A DNA stretch of 64,000 nt from Zunongwangia endophytica (GTDB taxonomy: Bacteria; Bacteroidota; Bacteroidia; Flavobacteriales; Flavobacteriaceae): the NCBI RefSeq assembly GCF_030409505.1, contig NZ_JAUFPZ010000002.1, forward strand, positions 2,487,501 through 2,551,500, given 5' to 3'. Positions 16,761-25,112 of this stretch are shown here, one piece after another. The notes under the pieces were generated by a model, which did no database searches, was not told the DNA's origin, and worked only from the letters and a program-made list of their open reading frames with translations. Each line of letters begins with the position of its first letter. Positions within the stretch are counted from its first letter, which is position 1. The position numbers and the translations under genes are program-made.

Positions 16761-19163
16761 ATGATTACAAATACAGAATTAGAAAAGAAAGGAAACCTTT
16801 TCCCCTCAAAATTGGTTTCTTATGAGCAAAACGGAGATTCTATTTTGTTTGTTTCAGAAAACGGTGTGCATCTTATTGTTACTGTCCTGCGAGATAGTAT
16901 GCTTCGGTTTAGATACGCCACCCATGGGATTTTTGAAAACGATTTTTCATACGCCATAGACAATGATCATTCTCATGGATATTCGGTATTAGAAATTATC
17001 GAAGACGAAAAATTTGTCTGGATAGTTACTGAACAGATTAAATGCAGGGTGAATAGAAATGATATGAAAACAGCCATGTTTGATATTGAAGATGAATTAA
17101 TTCTTCAGGATGAGCTTGGGTATCATTGGGAAGAAAGTTTTGAGTTTGGCGGGAACTATGTAAAAATGAGCAAAAGTACCGTTGAAGGAGAAAACTTTTA
17201 CGGTCTTGGGGACAAACCAACTAGCTTCAATTTAAAAGGAAAAAGAATTAGTAACTGGAATACCGATCAATACGCTTTTGGTAAAGATTTACCAGAATTG
17301 TATAAATCCATTCCATTTTATATAGGACTTCATCATGCTAAGGCTTATGGTATCTTCTTCGACAATACGTTTAAAACCCATTTTGATTTTTGCCATGAGC
17401 GTCGTCATGTTACCAGTTTTTGGGCAGATGGCGGGGAGATGAACTACTATTTTATTTACGGCCCTAAGATTGCTGAAGTGGTTACAAAATACACTAATCT
17501 TACCGGAAGACCAGAGTTACCACCAATGTGGGCTTTAGGATATCATCAAAGTAAATGGAGTTATTATCCTGAAGCGAAAGTTAAAGAATTAGCTGCTGGT
17601 TTTAGAGAAAATAAATTCCCTTGCGATGCACTTTATTTAGACATCGACTACATGGATGGTTTTAGATGCTTCACATGGAATACAGACTATTTCCCAGAGC
17701 CTAAAAGAATGGTAGAGGAATTAGAAGAAGATGGATTTAAAACCGTTGCAATCATCGATCCTGGCATCAAAATAGATAATAGTTACGAGATTTTTACCGA
17801 CGGACTCGAAAAAGATTACTTCTGTAAACGAGCGGATGGACCTTATATGCGCGGTAAAGTGTGGCCGGGAAATTGCGTTTTCCCTGACTTTACAAATCCT
17901 GAAGTTAGAGAATGGTGGGCAGATCATTACAAGACTTTAATTGCTGAAATAGGCGTTAAAGGTGTTTGGAACGATATGAACGAACCGGCAGTAATGGAAG
18001 TCCCTGGAAAAACATTTCCTTTAGATGTTCGTCACGATTACGACGGGAATAGATGTAGCCATCGTAAAGCGCATAATATTTATGGTATGCAGATGGCTAG
18101 AGCTACTTACGAAGGCGTAAAGAAATACATATTCCCTAAAAGACCTTTTACGATTACACGTGCCAGCTACTCTGGTGGGCAACGCTTTAGTTCTACATGG
18201 ACTGGCGATAACGTAGCTACCTGGGAGCATTTATGGCTAGGAAATGTTCAGATTCAACGTTTAGGAATGAGCGGATTTAGCTTTGCAGGTACCGATATTG
18301 GTGGTTTTGCAGATCAGCCAACGGGAGAATTATTTACCAGATGGATCCAGCTTGGAGTCTTTCATCCATTTTGCCGTGTACACTCTTCAGGAGATCATGG
18401 AGAACAGGAGCCTTGGTATTTTGGGGAAGAAGTACTAAATATTACTCGTAAATTTGTGGAATTACGCTATCAATTGCTTCCATATTTATACACTGCTTTT
18501 TATCAATATTGCGAAGAAAACATCCCTATTTTAAAACCTCTGGTTTATTTTGACCAGGAAGATGTACAAACACATTACAGAGCCGATGAATTTATCTTTG
18601 GTCATCATATTCTAGTTTGCCCAATACAGGAGCCAAATGTACAGGGAAGAAGAATGTATATTCCAAGAGGTCGTTGGTACAACTACTGGAATGATAGCAT
18701 TGCTGAAGGTGGTAAAGAACTTTGGGTAGATGCTCCTTTAGATAGCATGCCAATTTATGTAAAAGAAGGTGCTATTATACCTAAATATCCCGTACAACAA
18801 TATGTCGATGAATTTCAAATTGAAGAATTACGTTTAGATGTTTACTATAAAAATGGAAAGCAAAATTCTATTTATTATGAAGATGATCATGATGGTTACG
18901 ACTATAAAATGGGACTTTATAATCTTAGGACTTTCAAACTTACCGGAAAAGAGAAAGAAATTATTATCCAGCAACATGTTGCCGGTACGTACGAATCGAA
19001 TTTAAAAACCATGAAAATTTGTTTGCACGGCTTACCGTTCGATATTAAATCGGCTAGTGTAAATAATGAAGATGTGACTTTAGAAAGTATAGGCTATGAT
19101 AAAGAAGGTCAGTTTATCACTTTAAATGAAAACTTTACAGATTTGCGCCTGGTAAGCGAATAA
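16761..19163 (+). CDS. GH31 alpha-glucosidase
   Basis: An 800-residue glycoside hydrolase family 31 enzyme with the usual architecture: N-terminal beta-sandwich (residues 1-240), TIM barrel (about 250-600) and two C-terminal beta domains. The nucleophile is Asp405 in GVWNDMNEP, and the acid/base is Asp483 in TGDNVATW. LYLDIDYMDGFRCFTW marks the start of the barrel active site. It has no signal peptide and is therefore cytosolic, which suits release of glucose from imported or stored alpha-glucans. It follows glgB by 31 bp and ends at a strong terminator (19194-19234). Alpha-glucosidase is most likely; alpha-xylosidase cannot be excluded by sequence alone. Confidence 0.92.
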   Translation: MITNTELEKKGNLFPSKLVSYEQNGDSILFVSENGVHLIVTVLRDSMLRFRYATHGIFENDFSYAIDNDHSHGYSVLEIIEDEKFVWIVTEQIKCRVNRNDMKTAMFDIEDELILQDELGYHWEESFEFGGNYVKMSKSTVEGENFYGLGDKPTSFNLKGKRISNWNTDQYAFGKDLPELYKSIPFYIGLHHAKAYGIFFDNTFKTHFDFCHERRHVTSFWADGGEMNYYFIYGPKIAEVVTKYTNLTGRPELPPMWALGYHQSKWSYYPEAKVKELAAGFRENKFPCDALYLDIDYMDGFRCFTWNTDYFPEPKRMVEELEEDGFKTVAIIDPGIKIDNSYEIFTDGLEKDYFCKRADGPYMRGKVWPGNCVFPDFTNPEVREWWADHYKTLIAEIGVKGVWNDMNEPAVMEVPGKTFPLDVRHDYDGNRCSHRKAHNIYGMQMARATYEGVKKYIFPKRPFTITRASYSGGQRFSSTWTGDNVATWEHLWLGNVQIQRLGMSGFSFAGTDIGGFADQPTGELFTRWIQLGVFHPFCRVHSSGDHGEQEPWYFGEEVLNITRKFVELRYQLLPYLYTAFYQYCEENIPILKPLVYFDQEDVQTHYRADEFIFGHHILVCPIQEPNVQGRRMYIPRGRWYNYWNDSIAEGGKELWVDAPLDSMPIYVKEGAIIPKYPVQQYVDEFQIEELRLDVYYKNGKQNSIYYEDDHDGYDYKMGLYNLRTFKLTGKEKEIIIQQHVAGTYESNLKTMKICLHGLPFDIKSASVNNEDVTLESIGYDKEGQFITLNENFTDLRLVSE

Positions 19164-19193
19164 GAGTATTTGCTTTTATAATTAAATAAAAAG

Positions 19194-19234
19194 AAAACGG
19201 ATTGGCTTGACCGAGTCCCCACCAATCCGTTTTT
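19194..19234 (+). terminator. Intrinsic terminator of glgB-GH31
   Basis: A perfect 12-bp stem, AAAACGGATTGG (19194-19205) with CCAATCCGTTTT (19222-19233), has a 16-nt loop and runs into Ts. It lies 30 bp after the GH31 stop. The A-rich left flank may let it also serve the converging gene at 19289. Confidence 0.88.
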
Positions 19235-19288
19235 CTTAATAATTCTAAATTAAACTCACTTTGTTTAGGGCAAAAAAGTGTCTCTTCG

Positions 19289-19657
19289 CTACTCCTCTAC
19301 TAAGTAATGGTATTGCAAATCGTAGGGCGATTGGCTCATCAACTCAATAAAGAAGTTTTGTTTATTTTTAAATCTATTCTTTGCAAATTCTTCTATTGAT
19401 CGCGTACATATAGAAATCGCATCCCTTTCAGAAACTTCAAATTTCTTACGCGTCTTAGAATCGATAAAAGCTTTTATAATTTTATGTTTATATGCTAATT
19501 CTGGTTTCGTTTCTGGATCCATAGCTCTAGCATATGTTCCTTGCATATTCTCTGCTTCACAACAATTTACAAACTGCTTGTTTCTGTAAACTTCGATGTT
19601 CACATCGATCATTTCTCCGTTTGTATTTTCAACTGTTATGTACATCTTTGCTTTCAT
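19289..19657 (-). CDS. Small conserved-looking cytosolic protein, unknown function
   Basis: About 122 residues, starting at the ATG at 19657 (MKAKMYITVENTNGE...). I prefer this to an in-frame ATG ten codons upstream because the protein then begins at its first regular strand. The N-terminal half looks like beta strands (YITVENTNGEMIDVNIEVYR) and contains a CC pair; the C-terminal half is helical and basic. There is no signal peptide or membrane helix. It diverges from the Nudix-type regulator at 19817 across a 159-bp gap, so it may be under that regulator's control. I do not recognise the family. Confidence 0.6.
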   Translation of the reverse strand: MKAKMYITVENTNGEMIDVNIEVYRNKQFVNCCEAENMQGTYARAMDPETKPELAYKHKIIKAFIDSKTRKKFEVSERDAISICTRSIEEFAKNRFKNKQNFFIELMSQSPYDLQYHYLVEE

Positions 19658-19816
19658 TGATACCCTAAAATTAGACTTAAAGAACAAGACAAATAGAACT
19701 CTTCGATGTAGTCCTTTTCTTCTATCGACGAGTGGTATAGATAAAAAGTCAGACCGAATTCATCGAAAATCGTATTTACGTTGAAATTGTTATTTTTACG
19801 CTCTAATTTTCACAAG

Positions 19817-20536
19817 ATGTCTAAAGGCTTTATCGCAGAGGGAGAAAAATATATTCAGGAAGAAAATTTTATTGAAGCAATAACTATAGATTGTGTAGTT
19901 TTTGGATTTAATGAAGGCAAAATGGAAGTGCTACTGGTAAAACACGCTGAAGGTATTAGCAAAGACAGGTGGGGATTACCGGGTGGATGGATTACAGAGA
20001 AAGAATCTATAGACGATTCTGCTAAACGAGTTCTTAGAGATCTTACCGGCTTGGATAATATATTTTTAGAGCAATTACAGGCTTTTGGAGAACCCAATCG
20101 TTTTCCTGCAAGCCGCGTTATTACTATTGGTTATTACGCTTTGGTTAAGAGTGAAGATTATGAAATTGCCGCGGGATTTACGGCTTCTGAGGCAAAATGG
20201 TTTTTAGTTGAAGAACTCCCCGATCTTATTTATGATCATAAGATGATATTTGAAGCTGCCCAGGAAAAACTTAGGAATCGTGTGAAACAGGCACCCATAG
20301 GTTTCAACTTGCTTCCCGAGAAATTTACATTGCTTCAACTAATGCAGCTTTACGAAGAAATTCTTGATGTAAAAATGGACAAACCTAACTTCCGTAGAAA
20401 ATTTTTAAAAATGAAACTTCTGGTAGATATTGGAGAAAAGCAGAAAGATGTTTCTCACCGTGCCGCCAAGTTGTTCAGTTTTGATGAAGAAGTCTACCAA
20501 AAACTGACCAAGAAAGGTTTTACGTTTGAGTTTTAA
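19817..20536 (+). CDS. Nudix-related transcriptional regulator (NrtR-type)
   Basis: A protein of 239 residues, counted from the ATG at 19817; an in-frame ATG at 19781 gives an unlikely basic leader. Residues 20-150 form a Nudix domain, but the Nudix box at 57-79 is degenerate. The G-x5-E part is kept (Gly57, Glu63), while the catalytic REUxEE part reads RVLRDL, losing the metal-binding glutamates. Residues 155-239 form the winged-helix domain typical of NrtR (FTLLQLMQLYEEIL, then NFRRKFLKMKLL). It is therefore a ligand-sensing regulator rather than a hydrolase. In Bacteroidota such proteins control NAD or pentose genes; the target here is unknown. Confidence 0.85.
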   Translation: MSKGFIAEGEKYIQEENFIEAITIDCVVFGFNEGKMEVLLVKHAEGISKDRWGLPGGWITEKESIDDSAKRVLRDLTGLDNIFLEQLQAFGEPNRFPASRVITIGYYALVKSEDYEIAAGFTASEAKWFLVEELPDLIYDHKMIFEAAQEKLRNRVKQAPIGFNLLPEKFTLLQLMQLYEEILDVKMDKPNFRRKFLKMKLLVDIGEKQKDVSHRAAKLFSFDEEVYQKLTKKGFTFEF

Positions 20537-20570
20537 TTACTTCAGAAAAAAGAAAGTCTACGATAAATTA

Positions 20571-21179
20571 TTATTCAGGAAGCTTATTCACTTCCATCTC
20601 TGCTTCTCCTTGTATGTTTAGAAAAACGTACAGATCTTGTGGAGCAAATTCAAAATGCGAAATATTTAATTGATCTAAATGAGCATCGACCAGTAGGCCT
20701 TCTGCGGGTTGATTATTTTCTTTCAGCTTAATATTAATCTTATTTAATTCCTGCTTTAATTTTTCTGAAAGATTTTGCTTCGACTTTTGCAATATTTTCT
20801 TCTGAATAAATTTATTAAGTATTACCTGTACAATTTTATTCATAAACTTGCTTTCGTTTTCCCCAACCGCTTCGTAATCTGCTAAAGAGAATTGATTAGT
20901 CACCGAATCGAACGCAAATTTTAAATGAATTTTAAGCTCTATTTCCTTATTCTTGAATAGAAATGTTTTGGCCTGCAAACGCAATCCTAAGGTTATGTCG
21001 TAATCTACTTCAGGATTTTTTTCTAACCATACAAATCTTACCTCAGCATAATCAGAAATTCCTTTTTCGTCTTCATCATCTTCCTGCTGTAATTTTTCTT
21101 CAATAGCCTTTTCCAGAACAGCGTAAGGTATTTTTACAGGAATATTCAGTATTAAACCCTTATGGTAATCTTCCATCAT
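20571..21179 (-). CDS. Conserved hypothetical protein
   Basis: A 202-residue cytosolic-looking protein with no signal peptide or membrane helix. It begins LILNIPVKIPYAVLEKAIEEKL, continues with alternating beta strands (YDITLGLRLQAKTFLFKNKE), then a highly basic amphipathic helix (residues about 115-155), and ends with further strands. This strand-helix-strand layout recalls lipid-binding BPI or SMP-like folds, but that is a shape impression only. It converges on the NrtR-type gene, and no clear terminator lies in the 34-bp gap. No function can be given. Confidence 0.65.
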   Translation of the reverse strand: MMEDYHKGLILNIPVKIPYAVLEKAIEEKLQQEDDEDEKGISDYAEVRFVWLEKNPEVDYDITLGLRLQAKTFLFKNKEIELKIHLKFAFDSVTNQFSLADYEAVGENESKFMNKIVQVILNKFIQKKILQKSKQNLSEKLKQELNKINIKLKENNQPAEGLLVDAHLDQLNISHFEFAPQDLYVFLNIQGEAEMEVNKLPE

Positions 21180-21261
21180 TGTTTATGCGTGTTTATTTTA
21201 AAGATAGAAAAGAAAAACCAGCGTTGATTTAATTTTAGGTTAAAATTGATTTTTAGCATTC

Positions 21262-22311
21262 TTAAGATTCCATCGCAGGTTTACGATACCACTTTTGCCT
21301 AAACCAAAACGAAACTCTTACCAACAATATTAAGGCTGGCACTTCGATTAACGGGCCTACGATCCCAACAAAAGCCTGCCCAGAATTTAATCCAAAAACA
21401 GCAATAGCAACAGCAATAGCAAGTTCGAAGTTATTTCCTGCTGCGGTAAACGAAATAGCAGCATTCTCATCATATTTTGCGCCTGCCCATCGGCTTACGA
21501 TAAATCCTATAGCAAACATCACTGTAAAATAGATCATTAAAGGAATTGCAATGAGGACTACATCTTTTGGAATTTCAACAATTAAATTTCCTTTTAGGCT
21601 AAACATCACCACAATAGTAAACAGCAAAGCAATTAAAGTGATTTTAGATATTTTCGGAATAAATTTTTCAGTATACCATTTTTCACCTTTCCATTTCACT
21701 AAAATCAATCTACTTAAAATCCCCATCAAAAACGGAACACCTAAATAAATCGCCACACTTTCTGCAATAGTTGTTACTGAAATCTCTACAATGCTCCCTT
21801 CGTATCCAAAGTAAGGCGGAAGTTTAGTAATAAACAGCCATGCATAAAACGAATACCCAAAAACCTGAAAAATACTGTTTAAAGCGACTAATCCTGCTCC
21901 ATATTCTTTACTGCCTTCAGCAAGATCGTTCCAAACCAAAACCATTGCAATACAACGTGCTAAGCCTATAAGAATTAATCCCGTCATATATTCCGGGTGA
22001 TCTCCAAGGAATAAAATTGCCAAAGAAAACATCAAAACTGGACCAATCACCCAGTTTAATACTACGGAAATACTTAAGATCTTCAGGTTTCTGAAAACTT
22101 TAGGAAGCATCTTATAATCTACCTTAGCCAATGGTGGATACATCATTAAAATTAAGCCAGCTGCAATAAGAATATTAGTAGAGCCCGAGCTATAAGAATT
22201 AATTGCTTTAGGAACTGCAGGAATATAATAACCAAGTCCTACGCCAACCGCCATTGCTATAAAAATCCACAACGTAAGATAACTATCCAGAAAGCTAAGT
22301 TTCTTCTTCAT
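21262..22311 (-). CDS. acr3: Arsenite efflux transporter, ACR3 family
   Basis: A 349-residue inner-membrane carrier with ten hydrophobic segments, of the ACR3 (bile/arsenite/riboflavin transporter) family. The conserved cysteine in the fourth helix, needed for arsenite transport in studied members, is present in [18 protein letters not shown]. The other family hallmark, [18 protein letters not shown], is intact. It expels As(III), and possibly Sb(III), using the membrane potential. It is the last gene of the three-gene arsenic operon and starts 6 bp after the arsC stop. Its role is to expel the arsenite made by the reductase encoded next to it. Confidence 0.95.
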   Translation of the reverse strand: MKKKLSFLDSYLTLWIFIAMAVGVGLGYYIPAVPKAINSYSSGSTNILIAAGLILMMYPPLAKVDYKMLPKVFRNLKILSISVVLNWVIGPVLMFSLAILFLGDHPEYMTGLILIGLARCIAMVLVWNDLAEGSKEYGAGLVALNSIFQVFGYSFYAWLFITKLPPYFGYEGSIVEISVTTIAESVAIYLGVPFLMGILSRLILVKWKGEKWYTEKFIPKISKITLIALLFTIVVMFSLKGNLIVEIPKDVVLIAIPLMIYFTVMFAIGFIVSRWAGAKYDENAAISFTAAGNNFELAIAVAIAVFGLNSGQAFVGIVGPLIEVPALILLVRVSFWFRQKWYRKPAMES

Positions 22312-22317
22312 AAGTGT

Positions 22318-22938
22318 TTATTTTGAAAGTTCCTTTGCTTTGGTAAAAACGTACATAAGATCGGTTGCTATTTCTTTACTTTTTTCCCTGTACTTCTCAA
22401 ACTCTTCGGCAAATCCATCATAAACTTTGGGATCTTCGAAAGAAAAACCGATCCTAGCTTCTGCACCGGGTACAAAAGGACAGGCTTCGTTCGCCTGAGC
22501 GCAGGTCATCACAGCTACAAAATTGTTTTCAGGATTAAAAGAGTGATCAAAAGCTTTAGAAAAGCAGATGATTGGTGAAGCATCACTCGCAAATTTTAGA
22601 TACGAAACCGAATTTTGATTATCTGAAAGTTTTTCTACGGAAAACCCAGAATCTTGAAATACATCTAAAACTGAAGTGTAAACCGCTGTAGCTTCCGTTC
22701 CGCCAGAATAACATTGCAGCTTATTGAAACCTAAAAACTCAGCTATCGTTTGTGCCCAGATTTGAGAAAAATGGCTTCTTCTCGAATTATGAGTGCAAAT
22801 AAAATTAAGATTAATCTGTTCTTTATTTGAAAGATTCTCGGTTAAGAAATCGACGAAAGGCTGTAATTGATTTTTCCGACTATCGGATACTTCATCTAAA
22901 TTAAGTGAAGCAAGAAACTCTTTAATTTTTGGATACAT
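22318..22938 (-). CDS. arsC: Arsenate reductase, LMW protein-tyrosine-phosphatase fold
   Basis: A 206-residue protein with the CX5R phosphatase loop ICTHNSRRSHFSQIW (Cys48 to Arg54) and a downstream Asp in FEDPKVYDG, the usual general acid region. An N-terminal extension of about 40 residues precedes the catalytic core; this is common in the Bacteroidota form. It reduces As(V) to As(III) in the cytoplasm. Cys138-like residues in MTCAQANEACPF resemble the resolving cysteine pair of the thioredoxin-coupled enzymes. It lies between the DUF6428 gene and acr3, with gaps of 15 and 6 bp. The activity is inferred from fold and operon. Confidence 0.9.
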   Translation of the reverse strand: MYPKIKEFLASLNLDEVSDSRKNQLQPFVDFLTENLSNKEQINLNFICTHNSRRSHFSQIWAQTIAEFLGFNKLQCYSGGTEATAVYTSVLDVFQDSGFSVEKLSDNQNSVSYLKFASDASPIICFSKAFDHSFNPENNFVAVMTCAQANEACPFVPGAEARIGFSFEDPKVYDGFAEEFEKYREKSKEIATDLMYVFTKAKELSK

Positions 22939-22953
22939 TTCTGTAAATTTAAA

Positions 22954-23427
22954 CTAGCAACAACCAGATCCCGGTTTACAATCTGTAGTGGCTCGTGTTG
23001 ATAATTCTTTTAAACTTCTCTTTGGCTTTTCAGTAATCCCGCATTGATCTTCTGCAAGACAAGAAGTGAATTTATTAACTAAAAGGAAATGGTTTCCATC
23101 GTATTCCAAATCATATTTTCCAATGGTTTCAGCTTGATATTCCACTTCAATAATCGCGTTTTCTTCCAGATTTAAAACTTCTTCAGAAAGGTTAATGATC
23201 TCGACTAGTTTTTCTGGATGCAATCGATGATTATAATCATCGGCTTCCCATAGTTGAAAACTAGCTTTCGACTCTTCTCTAAAAACACCGCCACAATCGA
23301 TAAATTTCTTTTCGATTTTACCAATTTCGGTAACATGAAAATGAGAAGGCACCAAATCTCCGTTTGGCAATTCGAAAGTGATTAACTTCTTTTCTGTAAG
23401 AACATGCTTGATTTCAGCTAATGTCAT
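22954..23427 (-). CDS. DUF6428 family protein of the arsenic operon
   Basis: A 157-residue cytosolic protein that begins MTLAEIKHVL, with the conserved PNGDLVPSHFHVTEIG and FIDCGG motifs of the DUF6428 family, known mainly from Bacteroidota ars operons. The C-terminus is cysteine-rich (SCLAEDQCG, then DCKPGSGCC), which suggests metal or metalloid binding. It is the first gene of the operon, directly behind the two palindromes at 23445-23487. Its biochemical role is not established; an arsenite-binding chaperone is a plausible inference from the vicinal cysteines. Confidence 0.85.
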   Translation of the reverse strand: MTLAEIKHVLTEKKLITFELPNGDLVPSHFHVTEIGKIEKKFIDCGGVFREESKASFQLWEADDYNHRLHPEKLVEIINLSEEVLNLEENAIIEVEYQAETIGKYDLEYDGNHFLLVNKFTSCLAEDQCGITEKPKRSLKELSTRATTDCKPGSGCC

Positions 23428-23444
23428 CTTAGTAAATTTTAATT

Positions 23445-23487
23445 ATCGTAATATTACGATTAAAATAGTATTGCAATATTACGATAA
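23445..23487. promoter_or_regulatory. Double ArsR-type operator of the arsenic operon
   Basis: A perfect 16-bp palindrome, ATCGTAATATTACGAT, occupies 23445-23460. A second, imperfect copy with the same AATATTACGAT right half lies at about 23471-23486, its left arm reading TTGC. The two copies share spacing and centre sequence (AATATT), as expected for ArsR/SmtB dimers. The second copy overlaps a TAATATTG -7-like element on the minus strand (23474-23481), so binding would block transcription of the DUF6428-arsC-acr3 operon. No arsR gene is adjacent. Confidence 0.65.
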
Positions 23488-23524
23488 TTAAATAATTACG
23501 AAAAAGCTTAGTATAAAATTTTAT

Positions 23525-24310
23525 TTAATTCTTTTTATCTGGGAAGAAACATGCGCTTAGCATTTTATATAAATCGGGATGCTTACGCTTCATCCTTTTG
23601 GGATTTTCAAAGAAATATTCACTGGCCGTAGCTAGAAATTCTGCTTCATTTGTTCCGCCATATTTCCTAATATCAGACTTATTATCGTTAATCGCCTCCA
23701 TGTTTTTATGCACCATTTTTAACCATGGGATTACGTAAGCTTGCTTTAGTAATCGCTCGGGGACACCATCGGTAACGCCATCAACTTTATCTATTAAATG
23801 AACAAATTCATGAATTCCGGTATTTAATCGATCGTTATGTTTTGCAAAACCGTTATGTAAAGCCTTGCGTGATAAAATCATTTGATGCTCAAACCTACCA
23901 GTTCCTACAAGCCCCATCACCATTTTATCCTCTCCAGTTTTATCGAAAACCAGATTCTTATTAAAATGATCGGGATATAGAATAACCGTACTTAAATTAG
24001 AATAACGCCAATTTTTGAAACCGAAAACAGGAATAACTCCGCTTGCAGCCACTAAAATTCTATCCAAATCTTCCAGCTGAAATGAAACGCTTTCAATATA
24101 GACTTCACTAAGAAAAATCATTATTCTATGCTGAAATCTTTTTTGCGCTTTCGCATTTAATTGTTCGTAAAACTCAACATGCTTTAAAAGCAACTGATGC
24201 CAATCTGAAGGAAATGACTTTGCTTTATTTGAAGATTTACTAGTAATTTTGTATATCACAAAGGCAGCTATCGCTATTAAGATAAGAATACTAATCCAGA
24301 ATTTATTCAC
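23525..24310 (-). CDS. Zinc-dependent peptidase, MtfA family
   Basis: A 261-residue protein with one N-terminal membrane helix (FWISILILIAIAAFVIYKI) and a MtfA-like metallopeptidase domain. The zinc motif is HEFVH at residues 167-171 in TGIHEFVHLIDKVDG, and Glu residues near ASEYFFENP fit the downstream ligand region. Upstream, LNAKAQKRFQHRI and LYPDHF are typical of the family. In E. coli MtfA inactivates the repressor Mlc and has aminopeptidase activity; no such partner is known here, so only the peptidase class is supported. It is anchored in the inner membrane with the catalytic part probably cytoplasmic. It follows the initiator tRNA terminator on the minus strand. Confidence 0.85.
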   Translation of the reverse strand: MNKFWISILILIAIAAFVIYKITSKSSNKAKSFPSDWHQLLLKHVEFYEQLNAKAQKRFQHRIMIFLSEVYIESVSFQLEDLDRILVAASGVIPVFGFKNWRYSNLSTVILYPDHFNKNLVFDKTGEDKMVMGLVGTGRFEHQMILSRKALHNGFAKHNDRLNTGIHEFVHLIDKVDGVTDGVPERLLKQAYVIPWLKMVHKNMEAINDNKSDIRKYGGTNEAEFLATASEYFFENPKRMKRKHPDLYKMLSACFFPDKKN

Positions 24311-24330
24311 TTTAAAAATGTTTACGCATA

Positions 24331-24364
24331 AAAAAAGGCTTTCGAAAATTCGAAAGCCTTTTTT
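24331..24364 (-). terminator. Terminator of the initiator tRNA gene
   Basis: AAGGCTTTCGAA (24335-24346) and TTCGAAAGCCTT (24349-24360), flanked by A6 and T6, form a near-perfect 16-bp hairpin. It starts 5 nt after the mature 3' end of the tRNA on the minus strand. Symmetry makes it functional in both directions. Confidence 0.9.
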
Positions 24365-24368
24365 CTAG

Positions 24369-24441
<73 letters not shown>

Positions 24442-24503
24442 ATATATATTTTAATATCTCTATTTCAGTATGTCTTGATAGCCATTGTTTCGCTATCGGG
24501 ATG

Positions 24504-24534
24504 CAAATATACGACTCTTTTTTACTTCTCCAAA
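24504..24534 (-). promoter_or_regulatory. Consensus promoter of tRNA-fMet
   Basis: Read on the minus strand, TTTG (24534-24531), a 19-nt spacer and TATATTTG (24511-24504) match the Bacteroidota sigma-A consensus at every defined position. The expected start is some 50-60 nt upstream of the mature tRNA 5' end at 24441. Confidence 0.8.
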
Positions 24535-24547
24535 ACTTTTTTAAAAA

Positions 24548-24907
24548 TTATTCAGTTATCCAGTTTAAAGCTCGCAAACGATCCTCGTTATTGAAGGCTC
24601 TAATATCAGCTTCCATAAAGTTATCTTTCAAACCAGTAATCTCCTTAAACCACTGAATATCTGTCACTACTGCTACTTTTCTAAAATCACTGTCATGCTT
24701 ACATTTGAAATTCAAATCTTTCCAAAAAGCTGCTAAAGAAATTTTATTTCCTCCTTTGATTTCAAGAAAAAATCTAATTTTTTTATTGCATTTTATACGC
24801 TCTTCTATTTCCGCCAGAATTTCCTCCATGACCTGAGTAGAAACACGCTGATCTATAATGATTCCTAATACATTTTCAGATAGCTCAAATGTTGTTTTAT
24901 CATTCAT
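24548..24907 (-). CDS. SpoIIAA-like (STAS-fold) protein
   Basis: A 119-residue soluble protein resembling the SpoIIAA-like family (PF11964): an N-terminal strand LSENVLGIIIDQRVS, then FFLEIKGGNKISLAAFWKDL and a C-terminal VVTDIQWFKEITGLKDNF, where family members carry the conserved aromatic and Phe-Met pattern. Family members lack the phosphorylated serine of true anti-sigma antagonists and are thought to bind small hydrophobic ligands; the role is unknown. It is the last gene of the RND efflux operon, 21 bp after the CPXCG protein gene, and is followed by the tRNA promoter. Confidence in the family is moderate. Confidence 0.75.
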   Translation of the reverse strand: MNDKTTFELSENVLGIIIDQRVSTQVMEEILAEIEERIKCNKKIRFFLEIKGGNKISLAAFWKDLNFKCKHDSDFRKVAVVTDIQWFKEITGLKDNFMEADIRAFNNEDRLRALNWITE

Positions 24908-24928
24908 ATATATAAGAAAATACTGTTA

Positions 24929-25111
24929 TTACTGTTCTATATTTTGAGCTTCAAATTCAGTAATTTCTCCATGCTCAAAGGCTACACTAAACTCTATTGG
25001 ATTGCAACAATTCTCACAATCCTCAATATAAGTTTGTCTGGAGACCGAAGGATCTAAAAGTACAGAAATTTCTTCCCAACAATAAGGACATTGAAAAAAG
25101 TGCTCGTACAT
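24929..25111 (-). CDS. CPXCG-type cysteine-rich small protein
   Basis: A 60-residue protein with two CxxC knuckles: CPYC at residues 9-12 and CENC in IEDCENCCNPIEF. This pairing and length match the CPXCG motif-containing cysteine-rich family (PF14255); the first motif here reads CPYCW instead of the usual CPxCG. It very likely binds one zinc ion. It starts one base after the TolC gene stop, so it is the fourth gene of the efflux operon. The function is unknown. Confidence 0.82.
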   Translation of the reverse strand: MYEHFFQCPYCWEEISVLLDPSVSRQTYIEDCENCCNPIEFSVAFEHGEITEFEAQNIEQ

Positions 25112-25112
25112 A

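Noticed and set aside
19781..19816. Earlier start of the NrtR-type gene
   Set aside because: The leader MKLLFLRSNFHK is basic and unlike the family; MSKGFIAEGEKYI at 19817 is a natural start.
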